A DNA stretch of 64,000 nt. Source: Roseiarcus sp963717215 (GTDB lineage Bacteria > Pseudomonadota > Alphaproteobacteria > Rhizobiales > Beijerinckiaceae). The position numbers and the translations under genes were made by a program. The stretch covers positions 186,001-250,000 of the forward strand of contig CAVQVS010000003.1 in the NCBI GenBank assembly GCA_963717215.1. The letters are read 5' to 3'. Shown here piece by piece: positions 1 through 9,806 of this stretch; the first letter of the stretch is position 1, and each line of letters starts with the position of its first letter. The notes below the pieces were generated by a model, which saw nothing but the letters and a program-made list of their open reading frames with translations, searched no databases and was not told where the DNA came from.

Positions 1-2
1 TC

Positions 3-2006
3 CAGGCATGCGAGGCGGCGGGGGCCGAAATCCCCCGTTTCTGCTTCCACGAGCGGCTGTCGATCGCTGGAAACTGCCGCATGTGCCTCGTCGAAGTAAA
101 AGGCGGACCGCCCAAGCCGACGGCCTCCTGCGCCATGGCGGTCAAAGACTTGCGCCCCGGCCCGAACGGCGAACCGCCGGTCGTGCTGACCAACTCGCCC
201 ATGGCTCGCAAGGCGCGTAAGGGCACAATGGAATTTCTACTGATCAACCATCCACTCGACTGCCCGATCTGCGACCAGGGTGGGGAATGTGATCTGCAGG
301 ATCAGGCGATGGCCTATGGCGCCGACTCCTCTCGCTTCGCCGAGAACAAGCGCGCCGTTGAAGACAAATATATCGGGGCGCTGGTCAAGACCTCGATAAA
401 TCGATGCATACAATGCACGCGGTGCGTGCGCTTCGTGACAGAAGTTGCCGGTGTTCCGGAACTCGGCGCGATCGGCCGCGGCGAGGATATGGAGATCACC
501 TCGTATCTTCAAGAAGCTTTGAGTTCAGAGCTGCAGGGGAACGTTGTCGACCTCTGTCCGGTCGGCGCCTTGACCTCTAAACCTACGGCCTTTCACGCCC
601 GTCCGTGGGAGTACGCCAAGACCGAATCGATTGACGTGATGGACGCGCTTGGCTCCTCGATTCGGATCGATGCGCGCGGCCGCGAGGTTGTGCGCATCCT
701 GCCGCGCGTCAACGATGCAATCAACGAGGAATGGATTTCCGACAAGACGCGGCACATTGTCGACGGCTTGAAGACGCAGCGACTGGATCGACCGTATGTG
801 CGTATCGAGGGCCGACTCAGGCCCGCGAGCTGGGCGGAGGCTTTCGCTGCGATAGCTGGCAAGGTTGCCGCCGCGCCGCCTTCCCGGATCGGCGGAATTG
901 TCGGTGATCTGGCGACGGTCGAAGAAATGTTCGCGCTCAAGTCGCTGGTCGGCAAGCTCGGCTCGTCCAACATCGACTGCCGCCAGGATGGCTCCAAACT
1001 GCACCCCAGATTTGGGCGCGCGTCTTACCTCTTCAACTCAACGATCGCTGGGATCGACCAGGCTGACGCCATTCTCATCGTTGGGTCCAGCCCGCGTCAC
1101 GAGGCGCCCGTCCTCAACGCGCGCATCCGCAAGCGCTGGCTCAGGGGCGGCGCGCCGATAGGAGTCGTTGGCCCCAAAGCCGATCTGAATTACAAATACA
1201 ACCACCTGGGCGGAGGACCGGAGACACTCGCGCAAGTGTGGGATAGGCAGCCAAAAGACGCGGCGAGGTCAATGATAATTGTCGGTTCCGGCGTTTTCGT
1301 CCGGCCCGATGGCGTCGCCTTGCTCGCTGGGCTTTCCAAGGCCGCCCTCGCCGCCGGCGTTGTGAGAGACGGGTGGAACGGCTTTAATGTATTGCATACT
1401 GCGGCCTCGCGCGTGGGCGGTCTGGATCTCGGGCTGGTACCGGGCCAAGGCGCGCTCGATGCGGTGGCCATGGCGAAGGCACACGCGCTCGACGTGCTCA
1501 TCAACCTCGGTGCAGACGAGCTTGACATTGAACCGGGCGCGTTCGTGGTCTACGTCGGCACTCATGGCGACCGCGGGGCCCAGCGGGCGGACGTCATCCT
1601 GCCGGGCGCGGCCTATACTGAAAAGACGGGCATCTACGTCAACACCGAAGGCAGGCCGCAGTTCGCGGAGCGCGCGGTGTTCCCGCCGGGAGACGCGCGC
1701 GAGGATTGGTCAATTCTGCGGGCGCTGTCGGACTCTCTCGGCGCCAAGCTGCCGTTTGATTCGCTCGCCCAACTGCGTGCGGCGCTCGCCGTGGCCTATC
1801 CCTTCCTGGTGCGCTTCGATGTCGTCGCGCCGGCGGATGGAGGCGTTTTCAATTCGATCGACGCGCTAGGCGGCTCTGTCGACAAAACGCCATTCGTCCC
1901 GACGATCTCCGACTTCTATCTTACTAACCCGATCGCGCGGGCGTCTCGCGTCATGGCCGAATGTTCGGCTCTCGCCCGAGGCGTTCAGCGTCAGGCGGCG
2001 GAATAG
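3..2006 (+). CDS. nuoG: NADH-quinone oxidoreductase subunit G (5' end outside window)
   Basis: Peripheral-arm subunit of respiratory complex I that passes electrons along several iron-sulfur clusters. The frame is open from base 3, so the true start lies upstream of the window. The N-terminal 2Fe-2S region is visible (FCFHERLSIAGNCRMC), then the HPLDCPICDQGGECDLQD motif of the histidine-containing cluster, the RCIQCTRCVRF 4Fe-4S motif and VVDLCPVGAL. The rest is a molybdopterin-oxidoreductase-like domain ending in a dicluster-free tail, as usual for alphaproteobacterial NuoG. It stops five bases before nuoH, so it is translated from the same nuo transcript. Family assignment is secure; only the N-terminus is missing. 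Confidence 0.97.
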   Translation, partial: QACEAAGAEIPRFCFHERLSIAGNCRMCLVEVKGGPPKPTASCAMAVKDLRPGPNGEPPVVLTNSPMARKARKGTMEFLLINHPLDCPICDQGGECDLQDQAMAYGADSSRFAENKRAVEDKYIGALVKTSINRCIQCTRCVRFVTEVAGVPELGAIGRGEDMEITSYLQEALSSELQGNVVDLCPVGALTSKPTAFHARPWEYAKTESIDVMDALGSSIRIDARGREVVRILPRVNDAINEEWISDKTRHIVDGLKTQRLDRPYVRIEGRLRPASWAEAFAAIAGKVAAAPPSRIGGIVGDLATVEEMFALKSLVGKLGSSNIDCRQDGSKLHPRFGRASYLFNSTIAGIDQADAILIVGSSPRHEAPVLNARIRKRWLRGGAPIGVVGPKADLNYKYNHLGGGPETLAQVWDRQPKDAARSMIIVGSGVFVRPDGVALLAGLSKAALAAGVVRDGWNGFNVLHTAASRVGGLDLGLVPGQGALDAVAMAKAHALDVLINLGADELDIEPGAFVVYVGTHGDRGAQRADVILPGAAYTEKTGIYVNTEGRPQFAERAVFPPGDAREDWSILRALSDSLGAKLPFDSLAQLRAALAVAYPFLVRFDVVAPADGGVFNSIDALGGSVDKTPFVPTISDFYLTNPIARASRVMAECSALARGVQRQAAE

Positions 2007-2011
2007 CATCG

Positions 2012-3190
2012 ATGAGCACCGCCTCTCCTAGCAGACCGTCGTCTTCGCCCTCCCTCGCTGTGATCGGCGTCGCCGCGGCGATTGTCGCTGTCGTCATCGT
2101 CGCGGTTCTGGCGTGGCTGATCAGAGGCGGCTATTTCGCGGCGTTCGGGCACTGGATGCACACAAGCGACGTCGGGACGGCGGTTCGCTACCTCCTCGAG
2201 AGCCTGGTGCTGCTCGTGTGTGTACTCCTATCGACGGCGGCGCTGATCTACGTTCAACGAAAAATCTGGGGAGCCGTGCAGCTGAGACGCGGCCCCAACG
2301 TGGTTGGGCCTTGGGGCATCCTTCAGCCGTTCGCGGACTTCTTCAAGTTCATACTCAAGGAGCCGATCATCCCGGCGAGCGCCAACAAGGGCGTGTTCCT
2401 GCTCGCCCCGCTGGTCTCCGTGGTGCTCGCCTTCGCCGCGTGGGCGGTCATTCCGGTCTCGGACGGATGGGTGGTCGCGGACATCAACGTTGGGCTGCTT
2501 TATCTTTTCGCGGTTTCCTCGCTTGGCGTGTACGGGGTCATTATGGCGGGGTGGGCGTCCAATTCGAAGTATGCTCTGCTCTCGGCGCTGCGCGCAGCCG
2601 CTCAGATGGTGTCCTACGAGGTCTCGATCGGCTTCGTGATCGTGACGGTGGTGCTGTGCGCAGGCTCGGTCAACCTGAGCGACATTGTACGCGCCCAAGA
2701 CACGCGGTTCGGCTTGTTCGGTTGGTACTGGCTGCCGCTCTTCCCGATGTTCGTTATCTTTTTTGTTTCGGCCCTTGCCGAGACCAATCGGCCGCCGTTC
2801 GACCTGACCGAGGCGGAGTCGGAGTTGGTCGCCGGCTACACGGTCGAGTATTCCGCCTCGCTGTTTCTGCTGCAGTTCCTGACCGAACTCGTCGCGCTGC
2901 TCACCATGGGGTCGTTGGCCGCACTCCTGTTCCTCGGCGGATGGCTGTCCCCGTTGCCGTTTCCGCCGTTCACATGGATACCGGGGGTGATCTGGTTCCT
3001 CATCAAGGCCTGGGCGGTGGTGTTCTGCTTCTTGATGGTCACCGCCTTCGTCCCACGCTATCGCTACGATCAGTTGATGCGCTTGGGCTGGAAGGTGTTC
3101 CTGCCGATCTCTCTGGCAATGGTGGTGGTGGTGGCCGGAGTGCTTGAATTCACGGGTCTTGGGGCGAGTCCCTCGGGCCCGTTGCACTGA
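2012..3190 (+). CDS. nuoH: NADH-quinone oxidoreductase subunit H
   Basis: Membrane subunit at the junction of the peripheral and membrane arms of complex I, forming part of the quinone site. The product is 392 residues with about eight to nine hydrophobic segments. It carries the conserved LRRGPNVVGPWGILQPFAD block and the ETNRPPFDLTEAESELVAGY loop that contacts the quinone chamber. An open frame extends upstream to 1961 inside nuoG, but the ATG at 2012 just after the nuoG stop is the natural start. The N-terminus has a longer Ser/Pro-rich stretch and hydrophobic helix than many homologues. nuoI follows 15 bases downstream. Confidence 0.96.
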   Translation: MSTASPSRPSSSPSLAVIGVAAAIVAVVIVAVLAWLIRGGYFAAFGHWMHTSDVGTAVRYLLESLVLLVCVLLSTAALIYVQRKIWGAVQLRRGPNVVGPWGILQPFADFFKFILKEPIIPASANKGVFLLAPLVSVVLAFAAWAVIPVSDGWVVADINVGLLYLFAVSSLGVYGVIMAGWASNSKYALLSALRAAAQMVSYEVSIGFVIVTVVLCAGSVNLSDIVRAQDTRFGLFGWYWLPLFPMFVIFFVSALAETNRPPFDLTEAESELVAGYTVEYSASLFLLQFLTELVALLTMGSLAALLFLGGWLSPLPFPPFTWIPGVIWFLIKAWAVVFCFLMVTAFVPRYRYDQLMRLGWKVFLPISLAMVVVVAGVLEFTGLGASPSGPLH

Positions 3191-3205
3191 GAGGAGAGGA
3201 AGGCA

Positions 3206-3700
3206 ATGGCTCTCAGGCTTGCCCACTCGGCCAAGTCTCTGTTCCTGACAGAGTTCCTTGCCGCGTTCGGATTGTCAATTCGCTATATGTTCAAGCCTAG
3301 GGCGACGCTCAACTATCCGCATGAGAAGTCGCCGCTGAGCCCTCGCTTCCGTGGAGAGCATGCGCTGCGCCGCTATCCTAATGGCGAGGAACGATGCATC
3401 GCCTGCAAGCTGTGCGAGGCGATTTGTCCGGCTCAGGCGATTACGATCGAGGCGGGACCTCGGCGCAATGACGGCACACGCCGCACCACGCGCTACGACA
3501 TCGACATGGTCAAGTGCATCTACTGCGGGATGTGCCAGGAGGCTTGTCCGGTCGACGCGATCGTCGAAGGGCCGAACTTCGAATTCGCGACCGAGACGCG
3601 CGAAGAGCTTTATTACGACAAGCAACGATTGCTGGACAACGGCGATCGATGGGAGCGGGAGTTGGCCCGCAACATCGCGATGGATGCGCCGTATCGATAA
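3206..3700 (+). CDS. nuoI: NADH-quinone oxidoreductase subunit I
   Basis: Peripheral-arm ferredoxin-like subunit of complex I carrying two 4Fe-4S clusters that lead to cluster N2. The 164-residue product is family-typical in length. It has the two expected CxxCxxCxxxCP motifs, ERCIACKLCEAICP and VKCIYCGMCQEACP, and the conserved GPNFEF block. The start ATG at 3206 is preceded by a GGAGAGGAAGG ribosome-binding stretch. It lies between nuoH and nuoJ; the gap to nuoJ is unusually long for this operon. Confidence 0.97.
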   Translation: MALRLAHSAKSLFLTEFLAAFGLSIRYMFKPRATLNYPHEKSPLSPRFRGEHALRRYPNGEERCIACKLCEAICPAQAITIEAGPRRNDGTRRTTRYDIDMVKCIYCGMCQEACPVDAIVEGPNFEFATETREELYYDKQRLLDNGDRWERELARNIAMDAPYR

Positions 3701-3899
3701 TGCTTTTTCTCTTCTGAGGAGAAGAGAGTTAACCACGAGCCGTCGAGCGAACGGCCTTATCAACGGCGTGTTCGGGGGCCCGGGACGAGGCCGCGACGCG
3801 ATGGCGGCAAGGAACGCGGCGCTGACGCCGGCTGCTCTCTGCCTGCTTCCCGCAAAGGGTAGGGCAGTCGGGCGGGGGACAATGACAAAGAGGCGGACG
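3701..3899 (+). other. 199-base nuoI-nuoJ spacer with perfect hairpin
   Basis: All other nuo junctions here overlap or are under 50 bases, but nuoI and nuoJ are separated by about 200 bases. At 3708-3727 there is a perfect 8-bp hairpin (TCTCTTCT, loop GAGG, AGAAGAGA). It is preceded by a T run but not followed by one, so it is not a standard forward terminator. The rest is GC-rich. It is open in the nuoJ frame but has no recognisable protein content. Confidence 0.6.
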
Positions 3900-4502
3900 A
3901 TGCAAGTCGATGTTTTCTTCTTTTGGATTCTTGCCCCACTTTTGGTGGTGTCGGCTTTCGCCGTCATCGTAGCCAAAAATCCGGTGCATTCGGTCCTCTT
4001 CCTCATTCTTTCCTTCGTTTGCGCTGCCGGGCTGTTCCTGTTGATGGGCGCGGAGTTCCTGGCGATGATCCTGGTGGTCGTCTATGTCGGCGCGGTCGCG
4101 GTGTTGTTCTTGTTCGTTGTCATGCTGCTCGACGTCGACTTCGCCCGGCTAAGGCAGGGCTTCGTCGAATACCTGCCGCAGGGCTTGCTCATTGCGTTGG
4201 TCGTGTCGATCGAGCTTATCTACGTCGTGGCGGGTCTCAGCCCCTCACAGCGGGCTGCCGCCGCGGCAACGCCGGAGGGCATGCTGAGCAACACGGCCGC
4301 GCTCGGCGAGGTGCTCTACACCCGCTATATCTACTTCTTTCAGGCAGCGGGGATGATTCTGCTCACCGCGATGATCGGCGCGATCGTTCTCACCCTTCAC
4401 CACAAGCCTGGCGTCAAGCGTCAGGACATTGGCGCGCAGGTGGCTCGTAACCCGAATACTGCGGTCGAGGTGCGCAAGGTTCCCTCGCGCGCCGGCATCT
4501 GA
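3900..4502 (+). CDS. nuoJ: NADH-quinone oxidoreductase subunit J
   Basis: Membrane-arm subunit of complex I. The 200-residue product has five hydrophobic helices, the early AVIVAKNPVHSVLFLI block, and the LMGAEFLAMILVVVYVGAVA segment containing the pi-bulge helix typical of NuoJ/ND6. The frame is open far upstream, but homology begins at MQVDVFFF. The ATG at 3900 has AGAGGCGG just upstream; an alternative ATG at 3882 would add six residues. nuoK follows 12 bases after the stop. Confidence 0.95.
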   Translation: MQVDVFFFWILAPLLVVSAFAVIVAKNPVHSVLFLILSFVCAAGLFLLMGAEFLAMILVVVYVGAVAVLFLFVVMLLDVDFARLRQGFVEYLPQGLLIALVVSIELIYVVAGLSPSQRAAAAATPEGMLSNTAALGEVLYTRYIYFFQAAGMILLTAMIGAIVLTLHHKPGVKRQDIGAQVARNPNTAVEVRKVPSRAGI

Positions 4503-4514
4503 GGGATCACGCGG

Positions 4515-4823
4515 ATGGGAATCGGGCTTACCAACTACCTCACCCTAGCCGCGATCGTATTTACGATCGGCATCGCCGGCATCATCCTGAACCACAAGAA
4601 CATCATTATCATTTTGATGTCGGTCGAACTCATCCTGCTCGCCGTCAATATCAATCTCGTCGCTTTCTCGACCTACTCGGGCGATCTGACCGGGCAGGCC
4701 TTCGCGCTCTTCATTCTGACCGTGGCCGCGGCCGAAGCGGCGATCGGCCTTGCGATCCTGGTCGCCTATTACCGCAATCGCGGCTCAATCGCGGTCGAGG
4801 ACATCAATTCGTTGAAGGGCTGA
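4515..4823 (+). CDS. nuoK: NADH-quinone oxidoreductase subunit K
   Basis: Small antiporter-like (MrpC-type) membrane subunit of complex I, 102 residues with three transmembrane helices. Conserved glutamates of the proton path are visible in helix 2 (LMSVELILLAVN) and helix 3 (AAAEAAIGLAILVAYYR). Length and sequence are typical. It sits between nuoJ and nuoL, with only five bases before the nuoL GTG. Confidence 0.97.
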   Translation: MGIGLTNYLTLAAIVFTIGIAGIILNHKNIIIILMSVELILLAVNINLVAFSTYSGDLTGQAFALFILTVAAAEAAIGLAILVAYYRNRGSIAVEDINSLKG

Positions 4824-4828
4824 GATCG

Positions 4829-6826
4829 GTGTACCAGCTAATCGTCTTCCTGCCACTTCTCGGCTTTCTGATCGCGGGTATTCTCGGGCGCTGGATCGGC
4901 GCGCGTGGCGCGGAATACGTCACCTGCAGTCTTCTTGGAGTTTGTTGTCTTCTCTCCTGGGTCGCTTTCGTCGTGGTTGCGGGGGGATCGGACGCCCATG
5001 TCCCGATCGCCAATTGGTTCACCTCCGGCAAGTTGGCGGTCGCTTGGGCTCTTCGCATCGACACCCTGACGGCGGTGATGTTGGTGGTGGTGACGACAGT
5101 GTCGTTCGTGGTCCATGTTTATTCGATCGGCTACATGGCGGATGACCCGTCTCGGCCGCGTTTCTTCGCTTACCTGTCGCTGTTCACGTTCGCGATGCTA
5201 ATGCTGGTGACGTCGGACAACCTGGTTCAGATGTTCTTCGGCTGGGAGGGCGTCGGACTGATGTCCTACCTCTTGGTCGGCTTCTGGTACGAGAAGCCCG
5301 CCCCCAATGCTGCGGCTATCAAGGCGTTCGTCGTGAACCGGGTGGGCGACTTCGGCTTTTCGCTCGGCATCTTCCTCACATTCTATCTGACCGGTTCAGT
5401 CACCTTCGATCAGGTGTTCGCCGCCGCCCCCGGGCTGGTAGGCAAGACGGTGCATTTTATCGGCTTCGATTGGGATGCGGTGACGCTCGCCTGTCTCCTC
5501 CTGTTCATGGGCGCGATGGGTAAGTCGGCGCAATTCCTGCTACACACTTGGCTTCCCGACGCGATGGAAGGCCCGACCCCCGTCTCGGCCCTGATCCATG
5601 CGGCGACCATGGTGACGGCGGGGGTGTTCATGGTCGCGAGACTTTCGCCACTGTTCGAACTGTCGCCGGTTGCGCTCAGCGTCGTCACCATTGTCGGGGG
5701 AACGACGGCCTTCTTCGCCGCGACGGTTGGTTTAGTCCAGAACGACATCAAGAAAGTGATTGCCTATTCGACCTGCTCGCAACTCGGATACATGTTCGTA
5801 GGCCTCGGGGTGGGCGGGTACAGCCTCGGCATCTTCCACCTCTTCACCCACGCCTTCTTCAAGGCTCTCCTGTTCCTTGGCGCGGGCTCGGTCATTCTCG
5901 CCATGCATCACGAGCAGGACATGCGACTGATGGGTGGCTTGCGTAAGGAGATCCCCTTCACCTTCTGGATGATGATGATTGGAACGCTTTCGCTGACCGG
6001 CGTCGGCATTCCGCTCACCTCGCTCGGCTTTGCCGGCTTCGTCTCGAAGGACGCGATCATCGAGGCTGCATTCGCTTCGCACCGCTATGGAGCGATGTAT
6101 GGGTTCTTATGCACGGACGTCGCCGCGGGCCTGACCGCCTTCTATTCGTGGCGTCTAATGTTCATGACCTTCTTCGGCGCCCGCGGCGATTGGGCGGCGA
6201 CTATGCCTCATTCGCATGACGGGCACGGTCATCAGGATCATGGCCACGGCGATCATACTGCACATGAATCGCCCATGGTCATGTTGGTCCCACTCGCGGT
6301 GCTGGCCGTCGGCGCAACTCTTGCCGGGATGGCTTTCCGCTACCTCTTCATTGGCGGAGGTTACAAATCGTTCTGGCGTCAATCGCTGTTCTTTGGCCCC
6401 GATAATCATCTTCTCGAGGACATGGAGCACGTGTCTGCTTTCGTCTCCCTATCGCCGAGCGCATTCATGTTGGGGGGGCTCCTGATCGCCTATTACATGT
6501 ATATGGTCGACCGCACCGCGCCACAGCGACTGGCCGCAGATTTTCCTGCTCTTTATCGCTTCCTGCTGAACAAGTGGTATTTCGACGAACTCTACGACTT
6601 CCTGTTCGTGCGTCCGGCCTTTGCTATCGGCCGCTTGTTATGGAAGGGCGGCGACGGCGTGATGATCGACGGTTTCGGGCCAGATGGCGTCTCTGCGCGC
6701 GTTCTTGATGTCGCCCGGAACTCGGTGCGCCTGCAAACCGGCTACGTCTACCATTACGCCTTCGCGATGCTGCTTGGGGCTGCTGCGTTGACGACTTGGT
6801 ATCTGTTCGGGGGGGTCACGCGATGA
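4829..6826 (+). CDS. nuoL: NADH-quinone oxidoreductase subunit L
   Basis: Distal proton-pumping, Mrp-antiporter-like subunit of complex I, 665 residues. Key features are the SDNLVQMFFGWEGVGLMSYLL block with the proton-path glutamate, HTWLPDAMEGPTPVSALIHA, the IKKVIAYSTCSQLGYM helix and the long C-terminal lateral helix. The start is GTG at 4829, since no ATG fits between the nuoK stop and the homologous N-terminus. A His/Asp/Gly-rich loop (about residues 463-480, HDGHGHQDHGHGDH) lies between transmembrane segments and could bind metal, although such loops vary between species. The stop overlaps the nuoM start (ATGA). Confidence 0.97.
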   Translation: MYQLIVFLPLLGFLIAGILGRWIGARGAEYVTCSLLGVCCLLSWVAFVVVAGGSDAHVPIANWFTSGKLAVAWALRIDTLTAVMLVVVTTVSFVVHVYSIGYMADDPSRPRFFAYLSLFTFAMLMLVTSDNLVQMFFGWEGVGLMSYLLVGFWYEKPAPNAAAIKAFVVNRVGDFGFSLGIFLTFYLTGSVTFDQVFAAAPGLVGKTVHFIGFDWDAVTLACLLLFMGAMGKSAQFLLHTWLPDAMEGPTPVSALIHAATMVTAGVFMVARLSPLFELSPVALSVVTIVGGTTAFFAATVGLVQNDIKKVIAYSTCSQLGYMFVGLGVGGYSLGIFHLFTHAFFKALLFLGAGSVILAMHHEQDMRLMGGLRKEIPFTFWMMMIGTLSLTGVGIPLTSLGFAGFVSKDAIIEAAFASHRYGAMYGFLCTDVAAGLTAFYSWRLMFMTFFGARGDWAATMPHSHDGHGHQDHGHGDHTAHESPMVMLVPLAVLAVGATLAGMAFRYLFIGGGYKSFWRQSLFFGPDNHLLEDMEHVSAFVSLSPSAFMLGGLLIAYYMYMVDRTAPQRLAADFPALYRFLLNKWYFDELYDFLFVRPAFAIGRLLWKGGDGVMIDGFGPDGVSARVLDVARNSVRLQTGYVYHYAFAMLLGAAALTTWYLFGGVTR

Positions 6827-8325
6827 GCGGCTCTTGGATCCTCTCAGGCATTCTGGCGTTGCCACTGATCGGCGCGCTCTTCATTTTATTGCTTCCGGGG
6901 GATAGCGAGGCGACCAAGCGAAACGCGCGCTGGATCGCCTTATTTGCAACTTTGATCACATTCGTGCTGAGCCTTGTCGCCTGGGGTCGCTTCGACTCGG
7001 CGCAGCCTGGCTTTCAGCTTGTCGAGGAACGCGACTGGTTCTCACACGCGATTTTATACAAGCTTGGCGTCGATGGCATTTCGATGCCGTTCGTGCTGCT
7101 TACGACCTTCATTATGCCAATCTGCATCGTCGCATCCTGGGCCCCGATCCAGACCCGGGTGAAGGCGTATATGATTACCTTCCTGGTGATGGAGACGCTG
7201 ATGGTCGGTGTCTTCGTTGCGCTCGACTTGGTGCTCTTTTATCTGTTCTTCGAGGGTGGCCTCATCCCGATGTTCATCATCATCGGCATCTGGGGCCACG
7301 GGAACCGGGTGTACGCGGCCTTCAAGTTCTTCCTCTACACCTTCACCGGTTCGGTGCTCATGCTGCTCGCGATCATGGCCATGTACTGGTTCGCGGGCAC
7401 GACCGACATCACGGTGCTACTCAAAACGTCCTTTCCGGCCAAGATGCAGACTTGGCTGTGGCTCGGGTTCTTCGCTTCGTTCGCAGTCAAGATGCCGATG
7501 TGGCCGGTGCACACCTGGTTGCCGGATGCGCATGTTGAAGCGCCGACAGCGGGATCGGTGGTTCTTGCCGCCATCCTACTCAAAATGGGAGGCTACGAAC
7601 TCATCCGGTTTTCGCTATCGATGTTCCCTGACGCCTCGCTTTATTTCACCCCGCTCGTATTCGCCCTGTCAGTGATCGCGATCATCTACGCTTCCTTGGT
7701 TGCACTGGCGCAGGAGAGTATGAAGAAGCTGATAGCCTATTCGTCGGTCGCCCATATGGGCTTCGTGACGATGGGGATTTTCGCTGCGAACACCCAAGCG
7801 ATACAGGGCGCTGTCTATCAGATGATCAGCCACGGGCTCGTCTCGGGGGCCCTGTTTCTTTGTGTTGGCGTTCTCTATGACCGCATGCACACTTACGAAA
7901 TTAACGCCTACGGCGGCCTCGTTCAGCGCATGCCGCTCTATGCCGTCGCCTTCATGACGTTCACATTCGCCAACATCGGATTGCCGGGCACGACGGGCTT
8001 TATTGGAGAGTTCTTGACCCTGATAGGCACCTTCGAAGCCAACAACTCGGTCGCGTTCTTCGCCACCATCGGCACAATCTTGTCGGCGTGCTATGCACTG
8101 TACCTTTACCGGCGCATCATCTTTGGCGTTATCGAGAAGCCGAACCTGATGGGCATTGCCGATCTCACGAACCGCGAGGTCGTGACGTTGCTGCCGCTTG
8201 GCCTGCTCACGATCTTTTACGGCGTGCACCCCCAGCCGATCATCGACGCTAGCGCGGCTTCAATCGAACAGATCATCAGCGGCTTCCACCACGCTATCGC
8301 GGCGACGAAGTCAGCGGGGCTCTGA
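6823..8325 (+). CDS. nuoM: NADH-quinone oxidoreductase subunit M
   Basis: Second antiporter-like proton-pumping subunit of complex I, 500 residues and about 14 transmembrane helices. Diagnostic blocks are YLFFEGGLIPMFIIIGIWG with the essential glutamate, VHTWLPDAHVEAPTAGSV, and KKLIAYSSVAHMGFV. The ATG at 6823 overlaps the nuoL stop by four bases (ATGA), implying translational coupling. This start is preferred over an in-frame start nine codons upstream. nuoN follows. Confidence 0.97.
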   Translation: MSGSWILSGILALPLIGALFILLLPGDSEATKRNARWIALFATLITFVLSLVAWGRFDSAQPGFQLVEERDWFSHAILYKLGVDGISMPFVLLTTFIMPICIVASWAPIQTRVKAYMITFLVMETLMVGVFVALDLVLFYLFFEGGLIPMFIIIGIWGHGNRVYAAFKFFLYTFTGSVLMLLAIMAMYWFAGTTDITVLLKTSFPAKMQTWLWLGFFASFAVKMPMWPVHTWLPDAHVEAPTAGSVVLAAILLKMGGYELIRFSLSMFPDASLYFTPLVFALSVIAIIYASLVALAQESMKKLIAYSSVAHMGFVTMGIFAANTQAIQGAVYQMISHGLVSGALFLCVGVLYDRMHTYEINAYGGLVQRMPLYAVAFMTFTFANIGLPGTTGFIGEFLTLIGTFEANNSVAFFATIGTILSACYALYLYRRIIFGVIEKPNLMGIADLTNREVVTLLPLGLLTIFYGVHPQPIIDASAASIEQIISGFHHAIAATKSAGL

Positions 8326-8372
8326 CGGCTTCATGCCCCGCCCCGCGATTGTTTTTGGAACGAGCGACACTC

Positions 8373-9806
8373 ATGCATGAGACGGCCATTTCTCTTCCCG
8401 TAATCCTGCCGGAGGCGGTGCTGGCGGCGGGGATCTTGGCGCTCGTGCTTTACGGCGTCCTGCGCGGCGAGCGAGGGTCGGCCCTGGTCAACGAGTTCGC
8501 CGTCGGGCTGCTCGGCCTGGTCCTGATTCTGATGGTCGCCAGGAATCGCCCGATGGGCGTCACCTTTTACGGCTCCTTCGCAGACGACGCATTCACCCGC
8601 TTCATGAGCGCGCTGGCGCTGGTTGGCTCGCTGGGGACGCTTCTCTTGTCGGTCGAATTCATGCGTCAGGAGCGGATCGGCGGATTCGAATTCCCGGTCC
8701 TCATCCTCATTTCCACCCTTGGCATGCTGATGCTGATCTCGGCCAATGACTTCATCGCGCTGTACCTCGGTTTCGAGCTGATGAGCTTGGCGCTTTACGT
8801 CATCGCGGCCTATCGGCGCCACGATCTGCGCGCCACCGAAGCCGGCCTCAAATATTTCGTCCTCGGCGCCTTGTCGTCCGGCATGATGCTTTACGGGATG
8901 TCGCTCATCTACGGGTATTCTGGCTCGGTCGCCTTCGGCGCGGTCGCGAGCGCCGTGCATGACCATGCTAACATCGGCGTACTGTTCGGACTAGTGTTCC
9001 TTTTGGTTGGGCTGGCATTCAAGATCTCTGTCGTGCCGTTTCACATGTGGACCCCCGACGTCTACGAAGGCGTGCCGACACCGGTGACGACGTTCTTCGC
9101 CACCGCGCCCAAGATCGCCGCTATGGCGGTCCTGGTTCGGGTCATGATCACCGCCTTTCCCGGCATCGCCAACGACTGGCGCCAGATCCTGACCTTCGTC
9201 TCGATCGCCTCGATGGTGCTTGGCGCCTTCGCCGCCATCGGTCAGCGCAACTTCAAACGGCTGATGGCCTATTCTGCGATCGGCCATATGGGATACGCGC
9301 TGGTCGGGCTCGCGGCGGGCACAGTCGAGGGCGCGCAGAGCGTCGTGATCTATATGGCGATCTACGTGGTCATGACGCTGGGAACCTTTGCCGCCATCCT
9401 ATCCATGCGCCGCGCTGGCCGCGCGGTCGAGACGATGGCCGATCTCGCGGGCCTGGCGCGGACGGATCCGACCATGGCCTTCTTCCTGGCGACAATGATG
9501 TTTTCGCTCGCGGGCGTTCCGCCGCTCGCCGGCTTCTTCGCCAAATTCTATGTTTTTGCCGCCGCCATGAAGGCAGGTCTCTATGGCCTTTCGGTCATCG
9601 GTGTTTTGGCGAGCTGTGTGGCCGCCTACTATTATCTGAGGATCGTCAAGCTGATGTATTTCGACGAGCCCGCTCTAGCGTTCGATCGTCCAACGCCTGT
9701 CGCGCGTATCGTGCTGGCGGTTTCGGCGCTCGCGATCCTCCTGTTCGTATTCGCGCCGTCGCCGATCACTAACGCCGCGATGGCAGCCGCCCAGTCGCTC
9801 TTTTGA
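8373..9806 (+). CDS. nuoN: NADH-quinone oxidoreductase subunit N
   Basis: Third antiporter-like subunit of complex I, 477 residues. It carries LYLGFELMSLALYVI, KYFVLGALSSGMMLYG, FHMWTPDVYEGVPTPVT and FKRLMAYSAIGHMGYA, all characteristic of NuoN. The ATG at 8373 matches the family N-terminus; a TTG eight codons upstream is unlikely. The stop TGA overlaps the predicted TTG start of birA, so the transcript continues beyond complex I. Confidence 0.97.
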   Translation: MHETAISLPVILPEAVLAAGILALVLYGVLRGERGSALVNEFAVGLLGLVLILMVARNRPMGVTFYGSFADDAFTRFMSALALVGSLGTLLLSVEFMRQERIGGFEFPVLILISTLGMLMLISANDFIALYLGFELMSLALYVIAAYRRHDLRATEAGLKYFVLGALSSGMMLYGMSLIYGYSGSVAFGAVASAVHDHANIGVLFGLVFLLVGLAFKISVVPFHMWTPDVYEGVPTPVTTFFATAPKIAAMAVLVRVMITAFPGIANDWRQILTFVSIASMVLGAFAAIGQRNFKRLMAYSAIGHMGYALVGLAAGTVEGAQSVVIYMAIYVVMTLGTFAAILSMRRAGRAVETMADLAGLARTDPTMAFFLATMMFSLAGVPPLAGFFAKFYVFAAAMKAGLYGLSVIGVLASCVAAYYYLRIVKLMYFDEPALAFDRPTPVARIVLAVSALAILLFVFAPSPITNAAMAAAQSLF

